This document shows, piece after piece, positions 63,070 to 64,000 of a stretch of DNA of 64,000 nucleotides. The translations under genes and the position numbers were made by a program. Numbering within the stretch: the stretch's first letter is position 1; every line of letters starts with the position of its first letter. A model generated the notes under the pieces. It ran no database searches, was not told the DNA's origin, and saw only the letters and a list, made by a program, of their open reading frames with translations. Origin of the DNA: JBHJHP01 sp042219825 (lineage in GTDB: Bacteria; Bacteroidota; Bacteroidia; Bacteroidales; UBA5342). The stretch lies in the NCBI RefSeq assembly GCF_042219825.1, contig NZ_JBHJHQ010000008.1, forward strand, positions 242,940-306,939. The letters run 5' to 3'.

Positions 63070-63903
63070 ATGAAAATTCTGAATTCCGAAATCATAGAAG
63101 AGCGCTCTCTCGGAGGAGGATGTATTGCCAATGCCAGAAAGGTGAAACTTGCAAACGGGATGACGGTATTTGTAAAATCCGGCACCAGTCCTGAGTCGTT
63201 TCGTCTCGAAGCCAATGGACTGAAAGAACTGGCAAAAGCAAAAGCAATCAAAATACCGGAAGTTCTGCATTTTGATTCAGAGATGCTGGTTACTGAATAT
63301 ATTGAGCAGGGATCAAAAAAGCGGGACTTTTTCGAAACATTTGGACAACAGTTTGCACGGTTACATCAGTTTCATGCATCGGAATACGGTTTTTTTGAAG
63401 ATAATTATATAGGAGCTACACCACAATTGAACCTGGCCAAAGGAGAAGAAAGAACCGACTGGCTTGCATTTTATTTCAATAAGCGGCTGAAATTCCAGTT
63501 TGAGCTGGCACTTTCCAATGGCTATGGTGACAACAGATTTCAGAAGCTATTTTCAAAACTGGCTGATAAACTTCCTGAGATTATTGGCGAAAGCGCAGAG
63601 GAACCAGCTCTGTTGCACGGCGATTTATGGGGAGGAAATTACATGGCCGATCCTGAAGGCGATCCGGTTTTGATTGATCCTGCAGTCTATTATGGTCACC
63701 GGGAAGCAGACCTTGCCATGACAAAACTCTTCGGTGGTTTTAATCCTGACTTCTACACTGCCTATAATGCTGAGTATCCCTTAAAAGAAGGATGGGAATA
63801 CCGTGAAAATATCTACAAACTCTACCATATTTTAAACCACCTTAATCTATTCGGTTCCGGGTATTATACACAGGCTGTTCATCTGATGAGTTATTATGTA
63901 TAA
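63070..63903 (+). CDS. Fructosamine kinase family protein
   Basis: 277 residues. APH-like kinase fold: N-terminal GGGCIANARKVKLANG, LLVTEYIE-type hinge (MLVTEYIEQG), FGQQFARLHQF, and the catalytic loop LLHGDLWGGNYM with later DPAVYYGHREADLAMT. Members phosphorylate ketosamines on glycated proteins so that they break down, or serve as protein-repair kinases. 9 bp behind the phosphatase gene. Confidence 0.94.
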   Translation: MKILNSEIIEERSLGGGCIANARKVKLANGMTVFVKSGTSPESFRLEANGLKELAKAKAIKIPEVLHFDSEMLVTEYIEQGSKKRDFFETFGQQFARLHQFHASEYGFFEDNYIGATPQLNLAKGEERTDWLAFYFNKRLKFQFELALSNGYGDNRFQKLFSKLADKLPEIIGESAEEPALLHGDLWGGNYMADPEGDPVLIDPAVYYGHREADLAMTKLFGGFNPDFYTAYNAEYPLKEGWEYRENIYKLYHILNHLNLFGSGYYTQAVHLMSYYV

Positions 63904-63924
63904 CCGACATAATAAGTATCAACA

Positions 63925-63960
63925 AAAAAAGCCTTCCAGATTACTCTGAAAGGCTTTTCT
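63925..63960. terminator. Bidirectional terminator between the kinase gene and the rRNA operon
   Basis: AAAAGCCTTCCAGA and TCTGAAAGGCTTTT form a stem with one mismatch and loop TTAC, with A-run on the left and T-rich right side. It can end both the + strand operon and the - strand rRNA transcript. Confidence 0.85.
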
Positions 63961-63966
63961 ATAAAA

Positions 63967-64000
63967 TGGCGGCGACCTACTTTCCCACAATACGCAGTAT
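63967..64000 (-). rRNA. 5S rRNA, 3' end (partial)
   Basis: The - strand reads GTGGGAAAGTAGGTCGCCGC followed by CA, the standard 3' end of Bacteroidota 5S rRNA. The rest continues beyond the window, so an rRNA operon transcribed on the - strand lies to the right. Confidence 0.85.

Overview
The window comes from a member of the Bacteroidota, probably class Bacteroidia. The evidence is a SusD-type glycan-binding protein in a polysaccharide utilisation locus, several long secreted proteins ending in a type IX secretion (T9SS) sorting domain, two LytS/LytTR-type two-component systems, a DUF5916 outer-membrane protein, and promoter-like TAnnTTTG boxes. Everything below was read by eye from sequence; residue numbers were counted by hand and no database search was run.

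Layout. (1) 1-6399: the 3' part of a glycan utilisation locus on the + strand: SusD C-terminus, a GH32-like lipoprotein whose catalytic motifs are broken, a GH36 alpha-galactosidase and an intact GH32 lipoprotein. Alpha-galactosidase plus beta-fructosidase suggests raffinose-family oligosaccharides or galactosyl-sucrose. (2) 6636-18604: a very long T9SS cargo protein, an M13 metallopeptidase, and trehalase (GH37), GH13 and GH31 enzymes for alpha-glucans and trehalose. (3) 18685-20100: three tandem copies of a hairpin-rich unit of about 465 bp that looks non-coding. (4) 20487-40315: an accessory region of unrelated, mostly single genes (ABC-F ATPase, Crp-type regulator, peptide deformylase, MBL hydrolase, two-component pair, nuclease-like protein, radical SAM/TIR/HD operon, DJ-1, esterase, ECF sigma operon, AAA ATPase, GNAT, serine hydrolase). 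Between 23480 and 38412 many are separated by 85-140 bp imperfect palindromes that begin TAAC, often at the stop codon of the preceding gene, and end near CCGTTA. This layout resembles integron attC sites and their cassettes, but no integrase gene is in the window. A 270 bp dispersed repeat occurs twice in this region. (5) 40533-44556: a Nudix hydrolase, then pta, a hydroxyacyl-CoA dehydrogenase and ackA (acetate fermentation). (6) 44683-53598, - strand: a histidine kinase/LytTR regulator pair, a stand-alone LytTR protein, an SDR reductase and two T9SS-type surface proteins. (7) 54117-64000: DUF5916 protein, a small GIY-YIG element duplicated at tRNA-Asn, then housekeeping genes (sugar/adenosine kinase, CtpA protease, PriA, LMW phosphatase, fructosamine-kinase-like protein) and the 3' end of a 5S rRNA gene on the - strand, so an rRNA operon lies just outside.

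Main candidates for something new. First, the tightly coupled three-gene cassette at 28118-31490: B12-binding radical SAM protein, TIR-domain (CAP12/Pycsar-effector-like) protein and HD phosphohydrolase. It has attC-like palindromes on both sides and reads like a mobile defence module with no recognisable cyclase. Second, the cassette-like array that carries it. Third, the miniature GIY-YIG element whose ends are copies of the 3' part of tRNA-Asn, and the 465 bp tandem hairpin repeats.
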